Shown here: piece after piece, positions 18,445 through 25,941 of the stretch
Position numbering within the stretch: position 1 is the first letter of the stretch
How the letters are laid out: each line of letters starts with the position of its first letter
From: Hahellaceae bacterium
GTDB lineage: Bacteria > Pseudomonadota > Gammaproteobacteria > Pseudomonadales > Oleiphilaceae
NCBI GenBank assembly: GCA_016716085.1
Contig: JADJWY010000009.1
Span: 372,001-436,000, forward strand
Direction of reading: 5' to 3'
DNA length: 64,000 nucleotides
Translations under genes and position numbers: made by a program
Notes under the pieces: model-generated
Seen by the model: only the letters and a program-made list of their open reading frames with translations
Database searches by the model: none
Told to the model about the DNA's origin: nothing

Positions 18445-19530
18445 CTAATCTGGCCAGTGGCGCATGTCGATCGGTTGACGACGTGGTCCCCACTGGCCAG
18501 GTTGTTTTTCGAAATGCCCAGGCAGTTGTCGGCCACATCGCTCGCAGCAGGCATCGGGCGTGAGCCCCCAGTCACTCAATTGATACCAGTCCCGTCCAAT
18601 CAGGCGGTGTCCACAGCCTGAACACCAGGTGCTCCCACCTGCTTTATCGTGAATGTTGCCGGTGTAGACATGATGCAGCCCTTCTTCACGTGCGATGGCG
18701 CGTGCCCTTTGCAGGGTTGCCGGGGGGGTGGGCGGTGTCTCCATCATCTTCCAGTCAGGATGGAAGGCGGTAAAGTGCAGCGGTACATCCCGCCCCAGTT
18801 TTTCACGGATCCAGGCCGATAGGGCGTGTAGCTCGGCGTCTGAATCGTTCTGGCCCGGAATCAGCAAAGTTGTGATTTCAAACCAGACGGCGGTTTCCTG
18901 CTTCAGATAGATCAGCGTGTCCAGTACCGGTTGCAGGTGGGCACCGGTCAGATGGTAGTAAAATTCTTCGCTAAACCCTTTCAGATCGACGTTCGCGGCA
19001 TCCATGGCATTGAAAAAGGACCCGCGGGGCGCTTCGCAGATATACCCCGCTGTGACCGCAACCGTCTTGATACCGCGAGCATGGCAGGCGGCGGCAACAT
19101 CGACCGCATACTCATGAAAAATCACCGGATCATTGTAGGTGAACGCAACACTGCGACAGCCGCTTGCTTCGGCAACCCGTGCTATTTTTTCCGGCGAGGC
19201 CGCATCGGCCAGCGTATCGACCTCGCGGGATTTGCTGATATCCCAATTCTGACAAAATTTGCAGGCCAGATTACATCCCGCCGTGCCAAAGGAAAGGGTG
19301 GGTGTGCCAGGCAGGAAGTGGTTCAGAGGCTTTTTCTCGATGGGGTCTATGCAGAATCCACTGGATCGGCCATAGGTCTGCAAGACCACACGCCCCCCCT
19401 CGTTGGCCCTGACAAAGCAAAGCCCCTGCTGCCCATCTTTCAGCTTGCAATAGCGTGGACAGAGATCACATTGAACCCGACCGTCTGGCAAGGCGTGCCA
19501 GAATGAGGTGCTTACCGAGGATTGTGGCAT
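18445..19530 (-). CDS. amrS: AmmeMemoRadiSam system radical SAM enzyme
   Basis: 361-residue radical SAM protein of the AmrS family. The iron-sulfur motif CNLACKFC uses Cys86, Cys90 and Cys93. It is preceded by the family's N-terminal cysteine region (CDLCPRYCKL) and followed by the conserved QNWDISK. A C-terminal zinc-ribbon-like pair of CxxC motifs (WCSGCG, CCERCG) is visible. Start is supported by GGAGG nine bases upstream. AmrS occurs with the AMMECR1-like (AmrA) and MEMO1-like (AmrB) proteins, both encoded just across the divergent promoter region. The substrate of the trio is not established; a radical-SAM modification of a protein or small molecule is inferred. Confidence 0.95.
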   Translation of the reverse strand: MPQSSVSTSFWHALPDGRVQCDLCPRYCKLKDGQQGLCFVRANEGGRVVLQTYGRSSGFCIDPIEKKPLNHFLPGTPTLSFGTAGCNLACKFCQNWDISKSREVDTLADAASPEKIARVAEASGCRSVAFTYNDPVIFHEYAVDVAAACHARGIKTVAVTAGYICEAPRGSFFNAMDAANVDLKGFSEEFYYHLTGAHLQPVLDTLIYLKQETAVWFEITTLLIPGQNDSDAELHALSAWIREKLGRDVPLHFTAFHPDWKMMETPPTPPATLQRARAIAREEGLHHVYTGNIHDKAGGSTWCSGCGHRLIGRDWYQLSDWGLTPDACCERCGRQLPGHFEKQPGQWGPRRQPIDMRHWPD

Positions 19531-19639
19531 GTTCTGATTCCTCCCACGTTGCGCTCCCTATCAGGGTGGTGTCTATTGCATCACACTTCAAGTCAGACTT
19601 ATATTGACTGCAGACAAATTTCCCCGGAGGAATGCCGTT

Positions 19640-20452
19640 ATGAACCGCGTTCGGCCACCGGCAGTGGCAGGGCAATTTTATCCCGCCAACCCGGTCATTC
19701 TGGCGGAGGCGATCCAGTCCTATCTGGACGCGGTGCCTGTGCCTGACATCAGTGCGGACGGCCGCCCCCCCAAAGCCCTGATCGTGCCGCATGCCGGGTA
19801 TATTTACTCGGGACCTATCGCCGCTCATGCCTATGAACACTTACGGCCTTTTGCTCATCGTGTGCGCCGCGTGGTCGTGCTAGGGCCGGCTCACCGCGTG
19901 TATTTTGAAGGGATTGCCGCACCAACGGTCAGCGGATTTGAAACGCCTCTTGGGATCGTGCCAGTGGATCAGGAGGCAATCCAGCCCCTCATAGCCCTGC
20001 ATCAGGTCTTATCCGCTGATGCGCCGCACCGTGAAGAGCACAGTCTGGAAGTTCAGCTGCCTTTTCTTCAGTCTGTTTTGACAGATTTCAAGGTCATACC
20101 CCTGGTTGTCGGTGATGTTTCGCCTTTTGAGGTCAGCAAGGTCATCGAGCGCCTGTGGGGTGGTGAGGAGACGGTCTTCGTGATCAGCTCAGACCTCAGT
20201 CACTATCATCCCTACAGAGAGGCTAAGCAACTGGATGGTCGTACCTGCGAAGCGATCCGGCAGTTGCAACCTGATGCAATCTCGGATGACATGGCCTGCG
20301 GACGCACGCCGTTGAAAGCCCTGCTTCAGGTCGCCGAACGGCACGCTTTACGTCCTGATTTGCTGGACTATCGTAACTCTGGGGACACCGCGGGTAGCCG
20401 TGATCGGGTCGTTGGGTATTCGGCCTTTATTTTTGAGGAGCAGACGCACTGA
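19640..20452 (+). CDS. amrB: AmmeMemoRadiSam system protein B (MEMO1 family)
   Basis: 270 residues of the MEMO1/class III extradiol dioxygenase-like fold. Characteristic segments are PAVAGQFYPANP near the N terminus, IVPHAGYIYSGPIAAHAY, SLEVQLPFLQ, and SSDLSHYHPY. The His residues of these motifs form the metal-site region in the family (in human MEMO1 a copper/iron-binding site). The start at 19640 has GGAGG nine bases upstream; an in-frame ATG at 19604 lacks one. It overlaps amrA by one base (TGATG), so the two are translationally coupled. It works with amrS and amrA in an uncharacterised pathway. Confidence 0.95.
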   Translation: MNRVRPPAVAGQFYPANPVILAEAIQSYLDAVPVPDISADGRPPKALIVPHAGYIYSGPIAAHAYEHLRPFAHRVRRVVVLGPAHRVYFEGIAAPTVSGFETPLGIVPVDQEAIQPLIALHQVLSADAPHREEHSLEVQLPFLQSVLTDFKVIPLVVGDVSPFEVSKVIERLWGGEETVFVISSDLSHYHPYREAKQLDGRTCEAIRQLQPDAISDDMACGRTPLKALLQVAERHALRPDLLDYRNSGDTAGSRDRVVGYSAFIFEEQTH

Positions 20453-21024
20453 TGCTTGCACCCGAGTGCTCCTACACGGAGGCCGAGCGCGCTACGCTCC
20501 TGAATGTTGCGCGTGAGTCCATTGAACAGGGTTTGAAGAGTGGGCGGTCGTTGCCGGTGCGTCTGCACGACTACAGTGAGGCTCTGCAGCGCTGTCAGGC
20601 CAGCTTTGTGACGCTGGAAAAGAGTGGACAATTGCGCGGCTGTATTGGAACCCTGGAGGCCTACCGTTCACTGGTTGAGGATGTGGCCGAACACGCCTAC
20701 GCGGCCGCGTTTCGTGACCCGCGTTTTCCACCGGTCAGCCCCCAGGAGCTGCCGCTGTTGGACATTCACATTTCCGTGCTCACCCCTGCCAGCCCCCTGA
20801 CGTTTACGTCTGAGCGTGATTTGCTGGCACAGCTTGTGCCGGGCAGGGACGGATTGATTCTTCAGTATCCCGGTCATCGGGCAACCTTTCTGCCGTCGGT
20901 CTGGGAGACCTTGCCGGGGCCTGGCGATTTTCTGAATCACTTGAAAGCGAAAGCCGGACTGCCAATCGATTTCTGGTCTGATCAACTGACGTTTCAACGT
21001 TACACGACAATTGCCATTCCATAA
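20452..21024 (+). CDS. amrA: AmmeMemoRadiSam system protein A (AMMECR1 family)
   Basis: 190-residue AMMECR1-domain protein. The highly conserved LRGCIGTLEA core is present, followed by AYAAAFRDPRFPPV, LDIHISVLTP, GLILQYPGHRATFLPSVWE and a C-terminal LKAKAGLPIDFW. All these are diagnostic of the family. Length is typical. It starts within the amrB stop and is followed 12 bases later by a 79-codon gene, so the operon is amrB-amrA-small gene, with amrS divergent. Enzymatic activity is unknown; the conserved Cys in RGC suggests a catalytic or binding role. Confidence 0.95.
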   Translation: MLAPECSYTEAERATLLNVARESIEQGLKSGRSLPVRLHDYSEALQRCQASFVTLEKSGQLRGCIGTLEAYRSLVEDVAEHAYAAAFRDPRFPPVSPQELPLLDIHISVLTPASPLTFTSERDLLAQLVPGRDGLILQYPGHRATFLPSVWETLPGPGDFLNHLKAKAGLPIDFWSDQLTFQRYTTIAIP

Positions 21025-21036
21025 CAGGATCTTGCC

Positions 21037-21276
21037 ATGCTGATGCCCCGTGACTTTTTACGAGAACTGGATGCGGACGCTTGTGAGCGCTTCCTGGACA
21101 GCCTGATCGTGGCGGCGTCAGGCGCTGACAGCTACGATGGCGAATTGTCGCGCGACCGACAGCGTCTGCGCCAGCAAATCGAGCGAGGAGACGTTATCGT
21201 CGAGTTCAGTGAAGTGGATGAGACATTCCGCTTGCTCGACCGAAATCACGCGCCTTTGGAAGCGCGCACTTTCTGA
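21037..21276 (+). CDS. Small conserved-looking protein of the amr operon (unrecognised)
   Basis: A 79-residue acidic, helical protein (DFLRELDADACERFLDSL...DRQRLRQQIERGDVIVEF) with no signal peptide or membrane helix. It starts 12 bases after amrA and has an AGGATCTTGCC leader in the gap, so it is likely co-transcribed. The family is not recognised. Its 3' end overlaps the convergent DUF808 gene by 31 bases. It may be an accessory of the AmmeMemoRadiSam proteins or an unrelated passenger. Confidence 0.6.
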   Translation: MLMPRDFLRELDADACERFLDSLIVAASGADSYDGELSRDRQRLRQQIERGDVIVEFSEVDETFRLLDRNHAPLEARTF

Positions 21277-22196
21277 ACCCCTTCAACAACCAGCAACGCC
21301 AATACACCTGCCAGCACGCCCGTCAGTAAATCCAGCAGCATCGGAACCAGCGTTCCCAACACAGCGCCGACGCCGGGCACGTTGGCAGCAGCGTCAGCAA
21401 GCGGGTGAAAGCTATGGGCCAACATGGGAAGGCCGTGCACCAAAATGCCGCCCCCAACCAGAAACATCGCAATCGTACCTAGTACGGATAGCGCGTGCAT
21501 CAGTTTAGGTGCCGCTGCAACCAGCCATAATCCAAAGCGTTTGCGTAACCGCATGCCGGCACTTTCGCCTTCGCTGGTCCGACTGAGGTAAAGGCCCATG
21601 TCGTCGAGTTTCACAATGCTTGCGACCAGCCCATAAACGCCAATCGTGATCACGATGGCGATAATGGACAGAACTGCGACCTTCTCCAGAAAGGTCGCGG
21701 CAGCGACAGTTCCCAGGGTGATGGTAATAATTTCTGCAGAGAGGATGAAATCCGTCCTGATCGCGCCTTTGATACGGGATTGCTCATAGGCCACCATATC
21801 GACGCCAGGGTCGGCCAGGGCTTCGAGCTTTTTTTCGTGTTCTGCAGACTCTTCGTCGCCATGCAAAAATTTGTGCGCCAGCTTCTCGACGCCCTCGAAA
21901 CACAGAAAAAGTCCACCCGCCATCAAGAGGGGGGTAATCGCCCAGGGGGCCACAAGACTGATCAATAGCGCGGCAGGCACCAGGATCAACTTGTTGCGGA
22001 AGGACCCCTTGGCTACCGCCCAGACTACCGGGAGTTCGCGTTCAGCTGCAATCCCCGTCACCTGCTGGGCGTTGAGGGCGAGATCATCACCCAATACGCC
22101 TGCCGTTTTCTTTGCTGCGACCTTGCTCATCATGGCGACATCGTCGAGCAGGGTGGCAATGTCGTCGATCAGGGCAAGTAGACTGGAACCGGCCAT
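21246..22196 (-). CDS. DUF808 family inner-membrane protein (YedI-like)
   Basis: 316 residues matching the DUF808/YedI family: the N terminus MAGSSLLALIDDIATLLDD and the following segment (MSKVAAKKTAGVLGDDLALN) are highly characteristic. Multiple transmembrane helices are spaced through the protein (for example LILVPAALLISLVAPWAI, AVLSIIAIVITIGVYGLVA, TIAMFLVGGGILVHGL). The function of the family is not established. It lies ten bases downstream of mqo on the same strand, suggesting co-transcription, although no functional link is evident. Confidence 0.9.
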   Translation of the reverse strand: MAGSSLLALIDDIATLLDDVAMMSKVAAKKTAGVLGDDLALNAQQVTGIAAERELPVVWAVAKGSFRNKLILVPAALLISLVAPWAITPLLMAGGLFLCFEGVEKLAHKFLHGDEESAEHEKKLEALADPGVDMVAYEQSRIKGAIRTDFILSAEIITITLGTVAAATFLEKVAVLSIIAIVITIGVYGLVASIVKLDDMGLYLSRTSEGESAGMRLRKRFGLWLVAAAPKLMHALSVLGTIAMFLVGGGILVHGLPMLAHSFHPLADAAANVPGVGAVLGTLVPMLLDLLTGVLAGVLALLVVEGVQKVRASKGA

Positions 22197-22206
22197 TCGC
22201 TTAGTC

Positions 22207-23703
22207 CTATCCTTTGTCGTCTGCGTTAAGTTTCAGTACGGAGAGCGTTCGGGCACGAACGGTTTCCAGCAAGGCGGCGTTTTCAATCAAGGACTCACCG
22301 TACGATGGAATCAACTGCTTGAGACCTTCACGCCACTGTTTGTTCTGCATGTGCTGCGGGAAACAACGCTCAACCACATTGATCATTGCCTGTACTGCCG
22401 TCGAGGCGCCTGGTGAAGCGCCCAGCAGGGCTGCCAGCGTGCCATCCTTAGACGCAACAATTTCCGTCCCGAATTCAAGGCGGCCACCACCTTTGCCGTG
22501 GCGTTTGATGATCTGCACGCGCTGACCGGCGACAGCCAGTTCCCAGTCCTCCTCTTTCGCATCCGGAAAGAAATTACGCAGGGCGCGAACGCGATCTTCA
22601 TGCGACTGCAATGACTCAGAAATCAGGTATTTGGTCAGATCCATGTTGCCCATGCCGACGGCCATGATGGGACGCATGTTGTCGGACTTGATCGAGGCAA
22701 AAAGATCAAACACAGAGCCTTTTTTCAGGAACTTGGTGGTAAAGCCGGCGTAGGGGCCAAACAGCAGCGCCAGTTCGCCATTGATGATGCGCGTATCAAG
22801 GTGGGGAACTGACATCGGTGGCGCCCCTAGCGCAGCCTTGCCGTAGACCTTGGCGTGGTGCTGTTTAACGATTTCTGGCTTTTTGCACACCAGCCATTGG
22901 CCGCTCACCGGAAATCCACCGTAGCCTTCCGCTTCGGCAACGCCTGACTTTTGCAGCAAGGGCAGGGCCGCCCCGCCGGCGCCGAGAAAAACGAAATTTG
23001 CGTCAATCTGTTTTTCAACTTCGGTGAACTCGTCTTTGATCACGACCCTCCACACACCGGTACTGCGTTTACGCAGGCTGACGACCGGGTGATTGAGTAA
23101 GAGTTCAAAGTTGGCGCTTTTACGCAGTGACTTCACCATGCTTCGGGTCACCGCACCAAAATCCACATCAGAGCCGTGTTCAACCCGGGTCGCCGCAACC
23201 GCCTGCATGGGGTCGCGACCGTTGACAACCAGCGGCATCCACGTTTCCAGCACCTTAGGGTCTTCGCTGTAAGCCATGCCTTTGAACAGAGGGTGCTGGC
23301 TCAACAGTGCGTGGCGCTGTTTCAGAAAGGCGACATCTTTTTCGCCCCAGACAAAGCTTTCATGCGGGGTGCGGTTAATAAATGTCTCTGGGGAGGGCAG
23401 AAGCCCTTTTTCGACTAGCGAAGCCCAGAACTGCAGGGTGACCTCGAATGAGGCATTGATCGACAGCGCCTTGCTGATGTCGATGCTACCGTCTGGATTT
23501 TCAGGGGTGTAATTCAGTTCGCAGTAGCCTGCATGCCCTGTACCGGCATTGTTCCAGCCATAAGTGCTTTCGTGAGCAACGTGATCGAGTCGTTCGACCA
23601 GGAGGATTCTGAGTGACGGATCCAACTGCCGGAGCAGGGTTCCCAGGGTGGCACTCATGACACCACCCCCAACTAACACGACATCTACGGTTCTTACTGC
23701 CAT
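22207..23703 (-). CDS. mqo: Malate:quinone oxidoreductase
   Basis: 498-residue FAD-dependent membrane-associated enzyme that oxidises malate to oxaloacetate and passes electrons to the quinone pool. The N-terminal Rossmann motif VVLVGGGVMSATLGTLL and the family hallmark STYGWNNAGTGHAGYCELNY are present, as are FGPYAGFTTKFLKKG and the C-terminal LGASPGASTAVQAM. The start at 23703 (MAVRTVDVV) is preferred over a 103-codon upstream extension because of an AAGGCGGG ribosome-binding site and because the extension is not protein-like. It fits with aceA elsewhere in the window for growth on acetate or fatty acids. DUF808 follows ten bases downstream. Confidence 0.95.
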   Translation of the reverse strand: MAVRTVDVVLVGGGVMSATLGTLLRQLDPSLRILLVERLDHVAHESTYGWNNAGTGHAGYCELNYTPENPDGSIDISKALSINASFEVTLQFWASLVEKGLLPSPETFINRTPHESFVWGEKDVAFLKQRHALLSQHPLFKGMAYSEDPKVLETWMPLVVNGRDPMQAVAATRVEHGSDVDFGAVTRSMVKSLRKSANFELLLNHPVVSLRKRSTGVWRVVIKDEFTEVEKQIDANFVFLGAGGAALPLLQKSGVAEAEGYGGFPVSGQWLVCKKPEIVKQHHAKVYGKAALGAPPMSVPHLDTRIINGELALLFGPYAGFTTKFLKKGSVFDLFASIKSDNMRPIMAVGMGNMDLTKYLISESLQSHEDRVRALRNFFPDAKEEDWELAVAGQRVQIIKRHGKGGGRLEFGTEIVASKDGTLAALLGASPGASTAVQAMINVVERCFPQHMQNKQWREGLKQLIPSYGESLIENAALLETVRARTLSVLKLNADDKG

Positions 23704-23939
23704 GGCTACCCGCCTTTCTGATATCAGGATCGAAACCCGGGATTGCCGGGAATGAACATGCACGCTCATGCCGGGGTTGCCGGCAGAGGACGGCAGAAGA
23801 TTATACGGACATTGTCGCGTAATGGATATGAAGTTAGCTGGAATCTGCGTAGTAAAAAGCCGTAGCATTGCCAGCGCAGGGCCGTCAGAGTAAAGTGCGG
23901 CGCGTAGCAATTGAACGATTTTAAAGCAGGATGATTCGA

Positions 23940-24899
23940 ATGGCGCACGTGACTCGTCAGGTAGAAGAAGCGGCCGCCCGCCTGAATGCAGGGGGATTGG
24001 TTGCGATGCCAACCGAGACAGTATACGGGCTGGCGGCCAGGGCAGATCTTCCTGAGGCCGTGGCGCAGGTGTTTCGAATGAAAGGGCGCCCCTCGACTAA
24101 CCCGTTGATCGTTCACCTGTCGGATGCGTCAGAGGCGACGGCTTGGGCTGCGGATATTCCTGATATAGCGAAGCACTTGATGCAGCACTTCTGGCCCGGC
24201 CCGCTGACGCTGGTGTTTCAGGCGCGCCCTGAGGTTTCCCGACACATTACTGCCGGGCAGGATACGGTTGCCCTGAGAGTACCTGCCCATTCACTGGCGA
24301 GGCAATTGATCCAGGCGGTTGGACATGCACTAGTGGCTCCCTCGGCGAATCGCTACATGTCGGTGAGCCCCACCACGGCCGAGCACGTGGTCACCCAGTT
24401 CTCAGGCGAAGACTTGCTGATCCTGGATGGCGGCCCGTCTTCGGTGGGGCTTGAATCCACCATTTTGAGTGCCTTACCTGGAGATACCCTGCGGTTATTA
24501 CGTCCCGGCATGCTCGACCTTGCTGCCGTCGAGGTTATCGCCGGGGAGTCGGTCAGTGATGATGTGCCTGATACGATTCGGGTGCCAGGACAGCATCGTC
24601 GACATTATGCGCCCCACACGCGCTTGTGCGGCTTTTCAGCGGCAGATGCAGGCGCCTGGCAGCAGGATCTGGCCGATTCGCAGATAGGCTGGATTCTTTG
24701 CGGAAGCCCCATTGCGCCCGATGGTCCGGCCATTCAGCTAGGGGCGGAGGCCGACGCCTATGCACGCAGGTTTTATGATGCCTTGTATCAGCTTGATGCC
24801 CGCAAACTGAAACGTATTTGGGTTGAAAGACCGCCGGAAGGTGCCCGCTGGCAGGCGATCCGCAATCGACTGGAGCGGGCCATTACCCCGCCAGACTAA
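23940..24899 (+). CDS. sua5: L-threonylcarbamoyladenylate synthase (Sua5/YrdC family)
   Basis: 319 residues. It makes threonylcarbamoyl-AMP from threonine, bicarbonate and ATP for the universal t6A modification of ANN-decoding tRNAs. The YrdC domain (about 1-190) shows GLVAMPTETVYGLAARAD, the KGRPSTNPLIVH substrate motif, FWPGPLTLVF, and LVAPSANRYMSVSPT. A C-terminal Sua5 extension (about 190-319, beginning RVPGQHRRHYAPHT) makes this the long form. The ATG at 23940 is spaced better from the AGGA at 23926-23929 than the ATG at 23931. It is a stand-alone gene, with slyD next downstream. Confidence 0.92.
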   Translation: MAHVTRQVEEAAARLNAGGLVAMPTETVYGLAARADLPEAVAQVFRMKGRPSTNPLIVHLSDASEATAWAADIPDIAKHLMQHFWPGPLTLVFQARPEVSRHITAGQDTVALRVPAHSLARQLIQAVGHALVAPSANRYMSVSPTTAEHVVTQFSGEDLLILDGGPSSVGLESTILSALPGDTLRLLRPGMLDLAAVEVIAGESVSDDVPDTIRVPGQHRRHYAPHTRLCGFSAADAGAWQQDLADSQIGWILCGSPIAPDGPAIQLGAEADAYARRFYDALYQLDARKLKRIWVERPPEGARWQAIRNRLERAITPPD

Positions 24900-24983
24900 T
24901 TTACAGACGCCTGGTCGCCTGATTCGCCGAGATTTGGTAAGGTGTCGTCCGTCAATTACGGATAACCAAACAGGAATCAACCC

Positions 24984-25469
24984 ATGTCCAATACCCCCGT
25001 GCGTGTCGTCAGCATTCATTACACCTTGACCAATGACCAGGGCGAGGTCATTGACAGCTCCCGTGAGAGCGCGCCCCTGGCCTACCTGGAAGGTGCTCAG
25101 AACATCATTCCGGGGCTGGAAAAAGAGCTGATTAAAATGGCAGTCGGTGAAAGCCGCAAAGTATCCGTGTCACCCGAAGAGGGTTATGGCGTGCACGATG
25201 CCAACCTGGTTCAGCAAGTACCACTGGCTGCCTTTCAAGGTGTGGACAAAGTTGAGGCCGGCATGCAGTTTCAGGCGAATACCGAGCATGGTCCTCAGAT
25301 GATTGTCGTCACGGCGGTGTCTGACACCCTGGCAACCATTGATGCCAACCACCCACTGGCAGGCCAGACCCTGCATTTTGATGTCGAAATCATGGAAGTG
25401 CGGGATGCCTCGGAAGAAGAGCTGGCTCACGGTCATGTTCATGGACCGGGTGGTCACCACCATCACTAA
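24984..25469 (+). CDS. slyD: FKBP-type peptidyl-prolyl cis-trans isomerase, SlyD type
   Basis: 161 residues. The FKBP domain is interrupted by an insert-in-flap chaperone domain: TNDQGEVIDSSRESAPLAYL, AQNIIPGLEKELIKMAVGE, then the insert with VPLAAFQGVDKVEAGMQF, then IDANHPLAGQTLHFDVEI, which is diagnostic for SlyD. The tail (HGHVHGPGGHHHH) is a metal-binding histidine cluster, linking it to nickel handling or hydrogenase maturation in other species. Cytoplasmic; no signal peptide. It is convergent with the small membrane-protein gene at 25494. Confidence 0.95.
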   Translation: MSNTPVRVVSIHYTLTNDQGEVIDSSRESAPLAYLEGAQNIIPGLEKELIKMAVGESRKVSVSPEEGYGVHDANLVQQVPLAAFQGVDKVEAGMQFQANTEHGPQMIVVTAVSDTLATIDANHPLAGQTLHFDVEIMEVRDASEEELAHGHVHGPGGHHHH

Positions 25470-25493
25470 GCTGATTGCGATTCCCGGGAGGTT

Positions 25494-25931
25494 TTAGGAT
25501 TTCCGGGGATCAATCCCCAGTTCTTTCCTGAGTTGAAGAATGGCTTCGCTGAGCTGTTTTCGATGCTCTGTGGGGTCTTCGATGTGTCTTAGCCGCGCGT
25601 AGATTTTGGGTAGCTCCTGCTTATACGTGTGAAGACGCTTTGCGTCTTCTTGCGTATGAAAACTATACGCGCGCATGGAATAGCCGAACGGGGCCATCAA
25701 GGGAAGCAACAGGAGTGATAAGCTGTTGCAGACGAGAATCACCATCCAGGCCAGTGTCCCCTTTGTACTCAATTGTCGGCTTTCAAAGGGAATCGCAAAG
25801 CCTTTTTTCCAGCCTCTCAGGTTTTGCCAGAACGCAAGCCATGCATTTTTCTGTCCGACCCGGCGAGGTATAAACATGGCCGTCAGATCGTAAGATACGC
25901 CATTGTCGAGTGTCATACGCAAAGATGGCAT
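25494..25931 (-). CDS. Small inner-membrane protein downstream of the patatin gene
   Basis: 145 residues starting at 25931, where AAGGA lies eight bases upstream; the longer open frame is shadowed by the patatin gene. The first part is soluble (MTLDNGVSYDLTAMFIPRR, an AWLAFWQNLRGW segment), followed by one long hydrophobic stretch (GTLAWMVILVCNSLSLLLL) and a charged helical C terminus (ARLRHIEDPTEHRKQLSEAI). The family is not recognised. It begins ten bases after the patatin stop and is probably in the same transcript, so it may help export or act on the patatin protein. Confidence 0.7.
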   Translation of the reverse strand: MPSLRMTLDNGVSYDLTAMFIPRRVGQKNAWLAFWQNLRGWKKGFAIPFESRQLSTKGTLAWMVILVCNSLSLLLLPLMAPFGYSMRAYSFHTQEDAKRLHTYKQELPKIYARLRHIEDPTEHRKQLSEAILQLRKELGIDPRKS

Positions 25932-25941
25932 GATGGTATCC

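Noticed and set aside
21137..21508. 123-codon plus-strand frame across the amr operon end and DUF808
   Set aside because: Shadow of the DUF808 gene on the minus strand and of the 79-codon gene; no family resemblance.
23704..24012. 103-codon N-terminal extension of mqo
   Set aside because: Not protein-like, no ribosome-binding site, and the family starts at the MAVRTVDVV position, where a good site exists.
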